From: Gnetum montanum
Lineage: Eukaryota > Streptophyta > Gnetopsida > Gnetales > Gnetaceae
Length of the DNA stretch: 64,000 bases
Assembly: GCA_015680685.1 (NCBI GenBank)
Contig: MNCI01002042.1
Location: 150,882-214,881, forward strand
Direction: 5' to 3'
Shown here piece after piece: positions 1-11,215 of this stretch. Position 1 is the stretch's first letter. Every line of letters starts with the position of its first letter. The notes under the pieces were generated by a model. It worked only from the letters and a program-made list of their open reading frames with translations. It ran no database searches and was not told the DNA's origin. The translations under genes were made by a program, and so were the position numbers.

Positions 1-91
1 GGCTCAGTTATCCCTTACGGCCCATGGTGACCTAGTTTCCCTCCACGAAAAGCTGGCGGGCCAGGTTATTCAATCAAGGCCTGCGAAACCG

Positions 92-976
92 ACAATCTGC
101 CTCGCGATGGCTCGGCTTGCCACAGCACCCGCATCCATCTAGCTGGTCTGTTCGGGGGGCCGTGCTGTGCAGCGTATGGTCCCTAGTGTACATGTTTTCA
201 TAGGTAATTTAGAGGGATTCCTCCCTCCCTGGGAGTTCCAAGACGACCTCCCGGACGAGGTCGGTCGTCGCCAGGGTTCACCAGACACAGAAACGGGCAA
301 AGCCCATCCGTTCCAGCGACCTCGTGACCCTGTCAAAGGCGATGAACTCGCCGAAGTGCCCCGCCACCTCCTGCAAGAACTCAAGACTCCATAATTCCCA
401 CGGGATGCCGGCCACCCAGATCCAGACTGGGGCACGGGTAAACAGATCGGGTTCTTTGTGGGCACCAGGGCGCCAGGGGGTCAAAGCGAGACCACGGGCC
501 CCATAGAACCAAGGCTCGCCGAGAAGAACGGAGTCGCGGGCCTGCAAGGAGGGGAGGACAAAGAGGAGCAGATCCTACGATAGGCTCTAGACAGTAACGT
601 CCTCGATTTTCCACTGCTCCTTGACCCAGCGGCGTATCAGGTCAAGCCGAGGACGACTCCCCCGGGAGATGAAGCGGCCGATGAGGCTCCGTTCCATGGT
701 ACGAACGCCTTCGGTAGGGGGGTGGCAGATGCGAAGGTGCAGGGTGTTGTCGGAACAGGAATGAGCCGCAATGGTTCCTCTAGTTGCTGCCGCCGCCATG
801 GTAGCCATCGCCGGGGTCGCGGTCGTCGTAGTCGCTGCCGTGGTTGCAGCATCCGTCGAGGTTGCCGCTGCCGTGGTTGCTGCAGTCGCCGGGGTTGCCG
901 CTGCCGTGGTTGCTGCTGCGGTTGCTGCAGCGGTTGCTACAGCCGCCGTGGTAGCCGTTGCCGTGGTTGCCGCCAT
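92..976 (-). pseudogene. LINE ORF1 protein (DUF4283-like plus CCHC knuckle), broken by stops
   Basis: ORF1 proteins of plant L1 elements bind RNA and package the element transcript. The residues LDLIRRWVKEQWKI, then EPWFYGARGLALTPW and APVWIWVAGIPWELWSLEFL, follow the usual DUF4283 pattern. A knuckle of form C-x2-C-x4-H-x4-C is encoded at 133-92. All parts lie in one frame, so I see no frameshift. In-frame stops fall at 589-587, 577-575, 280-278 and 211-209. The N-terminal 70 or so residues are almost only Ala and Thr and come from a degenerate triplet repeat, so the original start is uncertain. The gene is dead as it stands. The family call is firm; the exact LINE clade is not determined. 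Confidence 0.75.
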
Positions 977-1003
977 GGTAGCCGCTGCCGTGGTTGCTCA
1001 ATG
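771..1003. repeat. GC-rich degenerate triplet repeat (GCN/GTN)
   Basis: Imperfect repetition of GGTTGCCGCTGCCGT-like 15-mers built from Gly/Val/Ala-type triplets. It encodes the Ala/Thr-rich start of the LINE ORF1 on the minus strand. All six frames stay open for long stretches here, which explains the overlapping spurious ORFs. Confidence 0.8.
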
Positions 1004-1007
1004 CTAA

Positions 1008-2910
1008 TCATTATTAGCCCTCAGTTCCTTCTGTATTTTTGTTCTACACATTTTTTTTACATATTTTTTCATATTTTCTTATTTTTTTTACACCATCATT
1101 ATTATTTTTACTATTTCTTTGTTTTTTTGATTTGCTTTCATTTGTCATATAATAAGTGCTCATGATGGTGGATTGTCCTATAATGGTGTTGATTGTTAAT
1201 GTTTGGTTTTTACCTTTGATTTTTAATGTTGATACTAAGATATGGTTTCTTTTGATAAAATAGGCAATGAGTCCATGTCATCCATTCATCCATTCAACTC
1301 TATGGTTCCCCTTTGTTTGGAAGTGTATTGTCCCTTTTTCCTAAGAAAAACTTATTAATGAACTATTGGCTTTGTACTTTTTGAACCAAGGAAAGATTCA
1401 AATGGATTGAAAAGGGTGTGACTTCAAGGGGATTTGATGCATTTATGTTGACTATTTTTTGGGTACTTGGATGCTTTTCATGAGTCTTCTATCATTCCAC
1501 TATTAACCAAATATTAGGAAGTTGAATGAATCTAAATAAGTCTTTGCATGGTGTGGTTCTTATGCAAAAATAAATAAATAAATAAATAATAAAAACAAAA
1601 AAATAGTGGGAATTCAAAGCACACCCCTTAGACATAATAAAGAAACATGGGCTACAAACACTGGTTATGGCACTGGAAAGACATGTTACCCATGCTTAAT
1701 GGTTTCTTTTAAGTAAGGCCCTTTCTTGCTTCCTACTTAACTATCTTTCTCTCCTTGGAATGGTGGTGACTCGATGGATGCATTCTTGTTGCTTCATGAG
1801 GACAAGTTGGTCAAATGTATTGATGCGAGGTTACTAGATGTGGTTGGTGAGTCCAGACTTGGGATGAATTTTATTTAGTCACCTTAACCACATAATACAC
1901 AAGGGACTCTACACAACCTTTCTCTTGGGATTCCATTCCATTTCCTTCTCTCCTTCCATATTTCTTTCCATATTCCACCTCATTGCCAGTTTTATGATGA
2001 GTCTATGTCTTGGTTGATGCATTGTTAGTCTTCAAAAAACTCTTGTGGGTAAGTTCTTAACCATTATTTCCATATGTCATTCTGAGAGCCTATGGACTCT
2101 TTGGTTTGCGAGTTTGTTAGGGCATACAAGGCATGGGCCCATTGACATTCCTTTTTGGTGCAATTGTTAAGTTCTTTTCCTTAAACATTCTTTGCAATCA
2201 ACCATTTCTTATTTCATCCCCATCCATGACATCCATTTTATTAGTTTCGCCATTGTTATTTCCCTCATCTTCATTGTTCCTTTAATTTTTCCACCCTATT
2301 GCTATCGGAGGATCGCTCTTAGTTGTGGTGGCCTTGTCACAAATTTTTCCATTTAATTACCTATCTCACCCCTACACCTTAGGTGGTTATTAGTTAAAAA
2401 CCTCTAACCTAGTATCTGCCATACCCACAACCTAGCCAATGCGCTTATATCAAGGCAAGGTATCAACTGCATTATGGCTCATCTATCCTTGCTAATTTAT
2501 GACTTTGTTGTGTGTGCAGATGGCAATTACATGAAAAATGGACTGAGATAGGAGGAAGCACTCAGGATGGACTGGAGCTGGAGTGTTTACACAAGGAACA
2601 AGTTTAGTCATGGGGTTATGGATGAACAACAGAATGCACATTTCTAACATCAGCAACAATGCACCTCATTTTCTTTTCTCTATCTCTTTCTCTTCAAGCT
2701 ATCAGATGAGGGTTTGGATGTCATCTATGTACAGTGTTCACCACAATGGGCATGAACACCAATGTTGTAATATGGTTGTCAATCTATTCATTGAGCATTT
2801 TGAGTTTGTTATTCCTTGTCACTGTTAGTTCTCATTTAGTCAATAATCCCATACCTTCCCAATATTTTGTAAGGAACTCAAGAAGGAGTTTTCATTTAGT
2901 CGTGGGGGTA
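1008..2910 (+). other. Post-pol non-coding region of element E
   Basis: About 1.9 kb with no convincing ORF. It starts with a T-rich tract, holds an AAAT microsatellite at about 1566-1600 at the same place where A and B carry A-rich microsatellites, and ends with the purine-rich GTGGGGGTA just before the LTR, which is the likely polypurine tract (2902-2910). Confidence 0.7.
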
Positions 2911-3008
2911 TGATGAGCCATGATATCGGGGCTATGATATTGCATCTGCGATATCGAAGCCTTCCAAGCTATATCGGACATCCAATATTGAGGCCTGTCT
3001 TGTTGCCT

Positions 3009-3016
3009 ATAAATAA
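3009..3016 (+). promoter_or_regulatory. TATA box in LTR of element E
   Basis: TATAAATA preceded by GCC, at the same relative place as in the LTRs of A, B and the solo LTR, so it marks the U3/R promoter of the family. Confidence 0.6.
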
Positions 3017-3288
3017 GAGGTGGGTGCACTTGGTTTGAAAATAGTTAGTTAATTAGTCTTAGTCCCTTACCTAAACTCTTGCCTTTTTCCCTTCTCAAAG
3101 TTAGAATTATTTCTGAGTGCCCACAGTAGGAGTCATAAAGCGAATGGATCTTTATTCGAGCATTGTGTACTTGAGCACACCTTGTGGCCAGAAATAAAGA
3201 AGAACTTTGTGATAAACCTTGCAGCATTCAGAATAGCTTATTTAATGTTATTTACAGTTCTTTAATGCTTTCATTAGTTAATTAATGT

Positions 3289-3310
3289 TCTCTCTCTCTC
3301 TCTCTCTCTC
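3289..3310. repeat. (TC)11 microsatellite
   Basis: Perfect dinucleotide run inside the LTR of element E. The LTRs of A and B lack it, so it expanded in this copy. Confidence 0.9.
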
Positions 3311-3753
3311 CTTATTAACTTCCCCAAGTAAGCACACTCAGTACAACCACTTTGAGCATGTGTGGAACACTTGGTAACCTAGTAACGATTAACGTTTGGT
3401 AATCCCAGTAGTGTTGCATTGGTTTAGGATTTTTATGGCAAGTGGGAATGGATGCTAGTGTTAAGGCTAGTTAGAGCATAGTAGATTAGTTAAATTTAAT
3501 TAGTTACTTAATTAGTTCACTTCTCCCTTTGTAGCATCAGGACATAAACATAAAAAATATATAAAAATCATATACCTGAAGTTTACTTAACCATACAATC
3601 ATGCCATACAAGTAAGTTTGGGAAGACAATGATTGACTAACCCATCCTTGTTCTGTAAAGGCGCATAAGCACTTAGTCCCTAGAATTCAACCGAATCATG
3701 CATGAACACTCGTATTCATATGGTTGAGCATAGGGATACCTCGCCGGTCATCA

Positions 3754-4155
3754 CCAATGATGAGCATAAAGTATATTGAACATCTAACCATAGAATCTAC
3801 AAGTCTAATCGTAAATTGTATCATAATATGTGGAAGGGATAAGCTGCACGTCTATGAGTAGTATGAGTTGATCATAGGTTGCTTGTCTTCCCATCTATAC
3901 TTATAGTGATCCTTAACTTGTATGTTTAAGTATAATTGAGACACGTGATAAGGTCTTACCATCCTCTTATATGTAAAATTTTGTAGAATGATATTGTGCA
4001 AAGATGAAGGAGTCAAGAATGAGGATGTGAACATGGTCATGGGGATGTAATAAGTACTACATCTATAAAAAATATAATAGATTATATTACTAGATGTAAA
4101 GAAAATATGCAATAGCCTCTTCAAAAATAGTTAAATATTCCACAACAAAGATAGG
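3754..4155. other. AT-rich flank between elements E and A
   Basis: About 400 bp of older DNA. I see no gene or known element in it. It was contiguous with 44053 onward before A inserted, because A's target duplication ATAGG ends it at 4151-4155. Confidence 0.6.
4151..4155. repeat. Target site duplication of element A, left copy (ATAGG)
   Basis: ATAGG directly before the left LTR is repeated exactly at 44048-44052 directly after the right LTR, 40 kb away. This ties the two LTRs to one insertion. Confidence 0.85.
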
Positions 4156-4977
4156 TGATGAAGCATGTTCCTTGGGTTGTGTTGATGAATGGTCTAATGC
4201 ATTGATGTGACCCTGTCGACACAATGTCAATCATTACCTATAAATACATGTTCACTAGTCATATTTATGGCATCTCATAGTTAGTATCCTAGCAAAGCTC
4301 TTGAATTTTGTTCATTTGAGAGTTAGAATATTTTCTAAGTGCCCACAGTAGGAGTAAAAAGTGTACGGATCTTTATTTGAACACTAATGTACCTAAGCAC
4401 CTTAATGTGATGGACAATAAAGATGAGCTTTCTTCACAAAGCTTACAACATTTGGAAATAGATTAATGTTTACTTTGAGTGCATTTATTATTTAAGTAAT
4501 TTAATTTAATGCATTGAATTAATTAATTAAGTAAAAATTAATTAAAACATATAAGTACGATCATTTTGAGAATATGTTAACATTTGCCAATCCCAGTAGC
4601 GCTTAACACTTGGTAACCTAGTAACATTGTAACATGGTTCAAGATGTGTATGGTAAATGGGAATGGATACTTATGTTAGGATTAGTTAAGATATTAGTTA
4701 GTTACTAAATTACTCAAACATTCAATTACTTTATTTTCTAACACGTAGATAATTTAAATGATAAAATATAAAATGGTTAAAATCATATGTCTTAGTTACA
4801 CTTAAACATACACTTGTACTTCACAAGTCAAACTAAGAAGACAATGATCACACCCTTGATATTCGCTACCTAGACCTAGTGTACATAGAAAGCTAAAGTC
4901 TATGAAATTCAATCGGATCACTTAGTGTATGCTAGTGAATCATTTGGGTGGATGTAGGGATTGCTTGCTACTGATCA
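4156..4977 (+). repeat. 5' LTR of element A
   Basis: 822 bp, begins TGATGAAGCATG and ends TGATCA. Its best partner in the window is 43219-44047 rather than the nearer LTRs; both share for example CATCTCATAGTTAGTATCC at about 4271 and 43347. Confidence 0.9.
4239..4246 (+). promoter_or_regulatory. TATA box in 5' LTR of element A
   Basis: TATAAATA after a CC dinucleotide, matching the position in the other Athila-like LTRs; likely promoter of the element transcript. Confidence 0.6.
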
Positions 4978-4996
4978 TTAGTGTCGTTGCCAGGGA
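4978..4996 (+). other. Primer binding site of element A (degenerate)
   Basis: TTAGTGTCGTTGCCAGGGA directly follows the LTR. It matches the TTGGCGCCGTTGCCGGGGA type known from Athila and related elements at all but four positions; that type is usually assigned to tRNA-Asp (from memory). Confidence 0.75.
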
Positions 4997-5127
4997 CTCT
5001 AGTTAGCTATGTGTGCTATCTAGGAGTTAGTGAAATTATTCAATGACATTGTAACAAACCTAATAGTCACAAATCATTAAAAATAATAATAATAGTAAGA
5101 GCACGCTATTTTTTCTTTTCAACTAAA

Positions 5128-6962
5128 ATGTCTTCTTCAAATAGGGTTGATTCTCCACCATCGTTCGAGCATACATCCAACCAACAAAGGTGTCAAGGGT
5201 CAAAACCATTAGTGCCCTAGCAATGTAGAGTGGTGTATACTCATCTTGATGAGTATGTGCCAAATTTTAACATCATCCTATATTAGGATGAATAACTATA
5301 GTGGAGGGACATGAAGGGCAACATTTTGTTGCCAACTGATGAATTAGTTCTTACGATGTTGCTCCAAACTCTCATGAGGTTGGGCATCTAGGGGCTTAAT
5401 GCTAAATATGTTGTGCAAGACCACGACTATTGAGGTTATCATCCCATTGAGGCACAATCCAAAAAAGGATCAACAACAGGAGATGTGTTATGAAGCATCG
5501 AAGGGGAAATAGTTCACAAAACCCTTGTTCCTGCTGGGCCAAAAAAAAGGAGAGGATCCCTTTTTTGGGGATTCTTAATTCATTGACTTTCCTTCCCTTG
5601 TCTTTGATGAGAAAGGCATGAACCAAAACTTACAATCCACTATAAACAATCCTGGTTTGAGCAAGAATGGATCCCATGATCATGGGGGCTTCAAAGATGG
5701 GAGTTAAGGTAGAAACATGGATAAGCATCACGATGATGAAAAGCATGATGACGATGGCTGTGAATGAAAAAGAGGGAATAGCATGTAGTGTGTTGGTGCT
5801 GGCTCTCCTCCCTCTTCACCTTTGACATTTTCATCTTCTTTCTCCTCTAGCTTAGACCAAAGTTGTAAAGGACGTGATCATGATGGAGGTGACCGACGGG
5901 ATATAGATGATTGTGGGATCCATTGGACCAGTAAATACTAGGGGCATGGGTAGTCAAGTGAGGCCCACCATCATGAAAGAAGGAACAATCGAGGACATCA
6001 TAGGCATTATGGCCATCATAGAGGCTATGACTATGATGATCCTTTTCTTGCAACAGGGAATATGTTGAATATTGTAGAGGTTATGAGAATCCCAACAACT
6101 TAGATCCATAAAATCATCTTCAGGCCTTTCATGATGCATGTGCCTTACAAAAAATTGAAAATGAAAGGCAAAAGTTAAGGCTATTCCCAAGGATACTAAT
6201 TAAAAAAGTTGAAAGTTAGTACCTGTCCTTAGAACTAGAACCAATAAGACGATGGAGTATGATGCTTGAGCTCTTCAATGATAAGTATCAAACATACTCT
6301 TGAGTGTCTAATATGAGAAAGTAGATCAAGGGTGGAGATAAGGAATAAATAAGTCCTTGGATGTAGCCATAGGTAGATATTACTCTTTGTTGCACAGGTG
6401 CCCAAGCCATGGCTCTTCTCAAAGGAAGCAGCTTCACCATATCATAGATGGGCTCTGAATAGAAATAAGGAGAAATCTTGGTGTCTATTCCCAAGGGAAA
6501 ATTTTAGAGCTTAGAGACCATCAAATCCAAAGGTTGATTGAGCAAGTCACCAAAGAAGAAGACGAGTTGTGGAAAAGGGAAAGTGTGGAGGAGTTGAACT
6601 GAGATCCTTCCATCTAAAAAAGGGAAGTCCAATTCTATGATAATGAGGAGGAGACACTACTTGATGAGGTGGTGTAGTGTAAAAACTTGTCGATACAAAA
6701 ATCTATTTTTAAAATATTGGCTAAGGTAGGTAAAATGTGAGATTATTTGGATGAAAAATTTCAAAATGCTCTAAGAATTGTAGAAGAGTCCAAAGAGAAA
6801 GGTAGCGGTCATGACCGAAGAAGAATGAAAGAAGCTGAATGTGTTTATCAAAGGGGTAAGGAAAAAGCTATTGTTGTTGAAGAGGTTGCAGAATCTAAGA
6901 TAGATGATGGTGGTGGGTATGACATTTGACAATAAAAAAATCCTAAGGGATGTTCCCTAGTT
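5128..6962 (+). pseudogene. gag of element A, broken
   Basis: Gag forms the virus-like particle that packages element RNA. The start ATG at 5128 lies 150 bases past the PBS and matches the start in B at 15206 (both read ATGTCTTCTT). Homology with B runs through the whole stretch, including the RYYSLLHRCPSHG-like segment near 6370-6420 and the SDDGGGYDI-like end near 6920. Stops and frameshifts are present every 50 to 80 codons. No clear CCHC knuckle is seen. Confidence in gag identity rests on position and on homology between the two copies, not on a recognised domain. Confidence 0.65.
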
Positions 6963-7539
6963 GTGTCATACTTATAGAAGTTTGGGGTGTATGCGTTGAA
7001 TCCTAGATTGGTAAGAAGGCAAGCACCCAGGAGGTTGTCTTATCCTCTAGGCAACTATAGGTAGTTCCACCAACAACAACCCTACTATCTAAGTGAAGCT
7101 CCACCCAAACCTAATGAGTAGTATTGGTAGTGGCAACACCCAAAAATGTGGGGGTGCCACCACTAAGGCAACAATACCCTTACCAATAACCAAATCCCTA
7201 TAGGTACTACATTCAGCAACTAATTTCTCCATGTGACTCTTTCGATCATGCTTCATTCCAATGCCACTACTACCCTCCTGAATACTACAAAGCCCAATCT
7301 CCAAGAGGGGAATCCCAATTTCCATCTTACCCTTCTCATCCTTTTGCACTTGTACCTCTACCCTCAACTCAACTACCATTAGCTCCTTCCATGCAGGGTG
7401 AAATTCCTACCCATTTGCAGCAAAGAAATGTCATGAGAGCTATTAACTTATAGCTAGCTCCTTAGCTAAGTGGTTTGAAAAAAAAAACCTTGAAAAAGAC
7501 CTTTTTTTGAACCAGTAGTCCTTCTAAGCCTTCGCATGT

Positions 7540-8125
7540 ACCTGTAGTTAATGACCCTGCTTCTCCCATCTCCTATGCAACCTCATTCGAGGTCTCTTCA
7601 AACCAAACATCTCCCAAAGTGCATACCATGATGTTAACCCATGCTATCACGGATTGGATAAAGGCTAGTAACCTTCCCATGAAAAGATCTACTCCTAGGA
7701 GTCCCCCATTTATTTGCAAATTGCTAGGAATGAGCCTTGAAAGGCTCTTCTAGACTTAAGTTTTAGTCTAAATTTGATCTCTCATGAAATGTACAAAGCT
7801 CAGAACCTACCTCCACTTAAGAAGAGCAACATTTATCTTGAGTTGGCGGATTAGTCCATCACTATTTACTTAGGATTGATGGATGACATTCTAACCACCA
7901 TTTGTGGGTGGTCTTATTCTACAGAATTCCTAGTAATCTGTGTTGATAACTACAAGGGGGATTTCCCAATCATCATGGGAAGCAATTGGTTGAGCACCAT
8001 TGGTGCATAGCTCAGAATCTAAGACCTCTCCTTGAAAATTTTCAAGAAAAATGAGTTTGGAAAGATAGAGAGGAAGAGCATTCAATGCATTATGTATAGT
8101 GACACGGGGTGCAACTATGTGCAAA
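7540..8125 (+). pseudogene. Protease region of element A, broken
   Basis: The retroviral-type aspartic protease that would cut the polyprotein. The active-site segment reads KALLDLSFSLNLI at about 7742-7780, where B has KALLDSGSGVNLI, so the catalytic Asp-Ser-Gly has become Asp-Leu-Ser. Downstream, the segment near 7870-7990 matches the B protease (first-strand wording such as TTTCCCAATCATCATGGG is shared). A Pro-rich linker precedes it. The region is inactive by both active-site loss and stops. Confidence 0.7.
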
Positions 8126-8289
8126 AATTATGATCTATAAAAAGGACATCTATCACAACATGCAGACACTATGCCAATGTGATGGAACTTCAAATGTGCC
8201 TGTATATAGTAGCCATAAAACAAAAGGACATCTAGTGGCTGATAGCTAATATAGAGGGTAGTTCAACAATATGCATGGAACCAACTAAG

Positions 8290-9875
8290 AGCCTTATGAG
8301 TGTCTACATTGAAGGCATGGATGAACTGGAGTAAGTTCATTGTCAACTCTCTGATGATGAACTTGATGAAACCAATGGGGAAGAGTTGGAGATCCTTGAG
8401 ACCTTTAAACATGAGCCCCTTGAGCTAAAACTGTTACTCATCAGAATTGAATATGTCTTTCTAAACAATGGGAAGCCAATTATCATCAATGTCAACCTTG
8501 CTCTTGTATAGAAAAAGAAGCTATTGGAGGTGGTCAACAAATGGAAAAAAATATTTACTTGGTCATATCTTGAACTCATTGGGATTAATCCTAGGATATG
8601 CTAGCACTACATCTACATAGATCCTTCTATTAAGCCAAAGAAGTAGTTGCAGTGGTGGTTGAACCCCAAATTCAAGAAGATCATGAAGGAGAAGATAGAA
8701 TAACTCCTCAAGGTAGAGTTCATATATTCCATTATGGATAGAAAGTGGGTTAACCCACTTGAAAGTTAGAAAATGGAGGGTCTATATTAATTTCAGGTTG
8801 TTGAACATGGTGACTTACAAAGATCACTTTCCGTTGCCATTTGTGGACCAAGCGTTGGACATCATTTTTGGGCATTTTTATTATAGCTTTCTGGATGGTT
8901 ATAGTAGCTATAACTAAATTCAAATAGCACTAGAGAATTAGGCCAAAATAACATTCACAAGTTCCTAGGGAAATTTTTCATACAAAAAGATGCCATGGCC
9001 TATGCAATGTCCTTGCTACATTCCAATGCCTTGTCTTGAGCGTCTTTCAATAGTAGATTGGTAGCGGGGTGGAAGTCTTCATAGATGACTTCTCCACCTA
9101 TGGGGCTACATTTGAACAAGCTCTAAACTATGTTGAGCAAGTGTTGAAAAGGTGTGTGGAGAAAAACATTAGGCTTAACTAGCAATAAAGCCACATGATG
9201 GTCTAGGAAGGTATTATTTTGAAAGACAGAATTTGTAAAAAAGGGATCGAGGTGGATCCTAAAAAAATAAGGGTCATCCAAGGAATTACCAGATAGACAA
9301 AAATAGTAAAATATGTGAGGTTATTCCTTGGACACACTAGTTACTATCGGTGATTCATTGAGAATTTCTCTAAGATCGCTAAATTGTTGGTAAAGATGAT
9401 AAAGAAGGATGCTTCATTTGTCTAGACCAAGAAATGTGAGCATGCCTTCTAGCATCTCAAGCAGAAGCTCATGGAAACTCTATTTCTATGAGCACTTGAC
9501 TAGTCCAAACCTTTCCACATCATCACGGATGCATCAAATTATGCCTTGGTAGCCATGCTCATGCAATTGGATGATTAAAAACATCTTTACTACATCTACT
9601 ATGTGAATTGAAGCATTGTGGGTGCACAATTGAATTACACCACAACAGAGAAAGAATTGATGGCAGTGGTGTTCACCTTGGAGAAATTTAAGCACTATGT
9701 TCTTGGGTACAAGATGTTCATGCACACAGAGCATAGTGTAATATGGTTTCTCATGAATAAACCAATAGTGAGCCCATATTATATGGTGGCTAGTGATCTT
9801 GTAGGAATTCAATCTTATGATGGTAGATTGAAAGGAAACCAAGAATGTGGTTGCTAACCACTTTTCTTAGTTACA
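8290..9875 (+). pseudogene. Reverse transcriptase and RNase H of element A, broken
   Basis: Copies element RNA to DNA and degrades the RNA strand. A segment near 9085 reads VFIDDFSTYGATFEQAL, the Athila-type active site with FIDD in place of FMDD. Further on, at about 9520-9860, DASNYALVAMLMQLDD and QLNYTTTEKELMAVVFTLEKF give the RNase H fold typical of Ty3/gypsy. Reading needs frame changes many times. B has the same domain order at 35480-36750. Confidence 0.75.
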
Positions 9876-9899
9876 ATTTGACAACAAAGAGAAGGAGAA

Positions 9900-11215
9900 T
9901 CCATTTTTAGATTAGTTTCTTGATGAACTCCTCTTTGCTAAGGCTATAATTGAACAAATTCCAACTAAATCCAATTGGTGTGATCACATTCTCACTTATC
10001 ATCTCACTCAGGAGATGCCACAAGAGTGGGACCATAAGAAGAAACAATAATTTTTTCGCCACACAAAATGCTTCATGAAAATCAATGAACACCTTTACAA
10101 GGTGTGCATTGATGGCCTAGTTCATTGGTGTGTTCTTGATGCAGATCAATTGCACATTCTTCAGGATGCTAATGAGGGTCCTTGTAGGGGCCACTATGTT
10201 GGGAGATGCGCAACCATTAAGGTCCTCATGGTAGGGTATTATTGGTCAACACTCTTCAAGGATGCTCACTAATTTATCTACTATTGTGAATGCTACCAAC
10301 ATGATGCTGGAAGGACCACTCATATGAAGGAGCCTCCGTAGTGGATCCAATCACTAGAGCCCTTTAACATTTGGGGCATTAACTTCATGGGTTCCTTCAC
10401 ATCCATGTTAAATAGAAAGGCATACATCATAGTTGTTGTTAACTATTGTATGAAATGGGTAGAAGCTATAACTGTCACCAATTGCACATCTTCTAAAGTA
10501 GCTTCGTTTGTACAAAAAAATGTTGTGAATAGGTTTAGTATGTCATGTACACTTATTTTTGATAATGGTACTTATTTCACATGCACTGCCTTTTGAAAAC
10601 TTATGCAGTGCTACCACCCCCAAGCCAATAGTCAAGCAAAGGTTACAAATAGGAAAATCACAAAGATACTAATAAGAACTATTAGTAAATATAGAAGAGA
10701 TTGGAGCATAAAAATCAATGATGTTATTTAGGCCTACCACTTCACATGGAAACTTTCTATTGACTACTCTCCCTATGAGCTTGTGTATGAAAAATTGCCA
10801 ACTCTTCCAATTCAAATTGAGCTTCATATACTATCAACAACTTCTAACCTTAACCTTAACCTAGGTGTAGCACAAAAAGAAAGATTAATGAACCTCAACT
10901 TGCTAGATAAGAACCGATTAGTAGCCCTATTATCCAACTAAGTGCACAAGGCATTCAACAAGAAATGACATGACCTTAGAATAAGAAAAGTAAAATTTCA
11001 ACCTAGAGATAGGATCCTCTACTGAAATCCCACACACATACCCCAATGAACCAAGTTCCAAACATTGTGGAAGGGGCCTTATATTATCTATGAAACCTTT
11101 CCTTTGAGGGCCATGTTAATACACAAACCTAAAAACCAAAATAAGAAATTATTGGTCAACATGCAACAAGTTAAACCTTTCCATGAGCCCAAAAGAGCTA
11201 ATGACTAGAACACCT
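9900..11215 (+). pseudogene. Integrase of element A, broken
   Basis: Would insert element DNA into the genome. The N-terminal zinc-binding part is near 10130-10300 (HILQDANEGPCRGHYVGR, later CECYQHD). The core has GINFMGSF near 10375 with Asn where the first catalytic Asp belongs, and FDNGTYF near 10560 with the second Asp. The third motif near 10620-10650 reads ANSQAKVTNRK, with Lys where Glu is expected. So at least two of the three DDE residues are lost here. Stops interrupt the frame. Confidence 0.75.

Larger units (their letters stand above)
1..1007 (-). mobile_element. LINE (L1-type non-LTR retrotransposon), 5' part, decayed
   Basis: The minus strand carries the first open reading frame of a plant L1-type LINE. 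Its order is a low-complexity N-terminus at the right end, a DUF4283-like core, then a CCHC zinc knuckle near the left edge. The endonuclease and reverse transcriptase ORF would lie left of the window and is not seen. The right boundary near 1005-1010 is abrupt, because the sequence beyond it matches the post-pol T-rich region of the Athila-like elements (compare about 38170). The LINE may therefore have inserted into element E. No target duplication can be checked because the 3' end is missing. GC content is far above its surroundings. Confidence 0.75.
1008..3753 (+). mobile_element. Element E: 3' end of an Athila-like Ty3/gypsy element
   Basis: Only the post-pol region and the 3' LTR remain in the window. 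The T-rich block, the sentence-like match GCAATGAGTCCATGTCATCC (about 1265) and the pre-LTR block with AATAATCCCATACCTTCC (about 2842) align with the same regions of elements A (11590, 43128) and B (38520, 40085). Coding domains would be to the left, where a LINE fragment is found instead. Like B, E lacks the extra ORF that A carries between pol and the LTR. Confidence 0.8.
2911..3753 (+). repeat. 3' LTR of element E (Athila-like)
   Basis: The LTR begins TGATGAGCC and ends TCATCA, the same inverted ends as the LTRs of B. It is 843 bp long. It contains TATAAATA at 3009 and blocks shared with all Athila-like LTRs here, for example AAGTGCCCACAGTAGGAG (about 4338 in A and 3116 here). The 5 bases after it, CCAAT, would be the right target duplication; the partner is outside the window. 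Confidence 0.88.

Noticed and set aside
722-1165. Cys/Arg/Gly-rich and Val/Ala-rich plus-strand ORFs
   Set aside because: They are other-frame readings of the degenerate triplet repeat that encodes the LINE ORF1 start on the minus strand.
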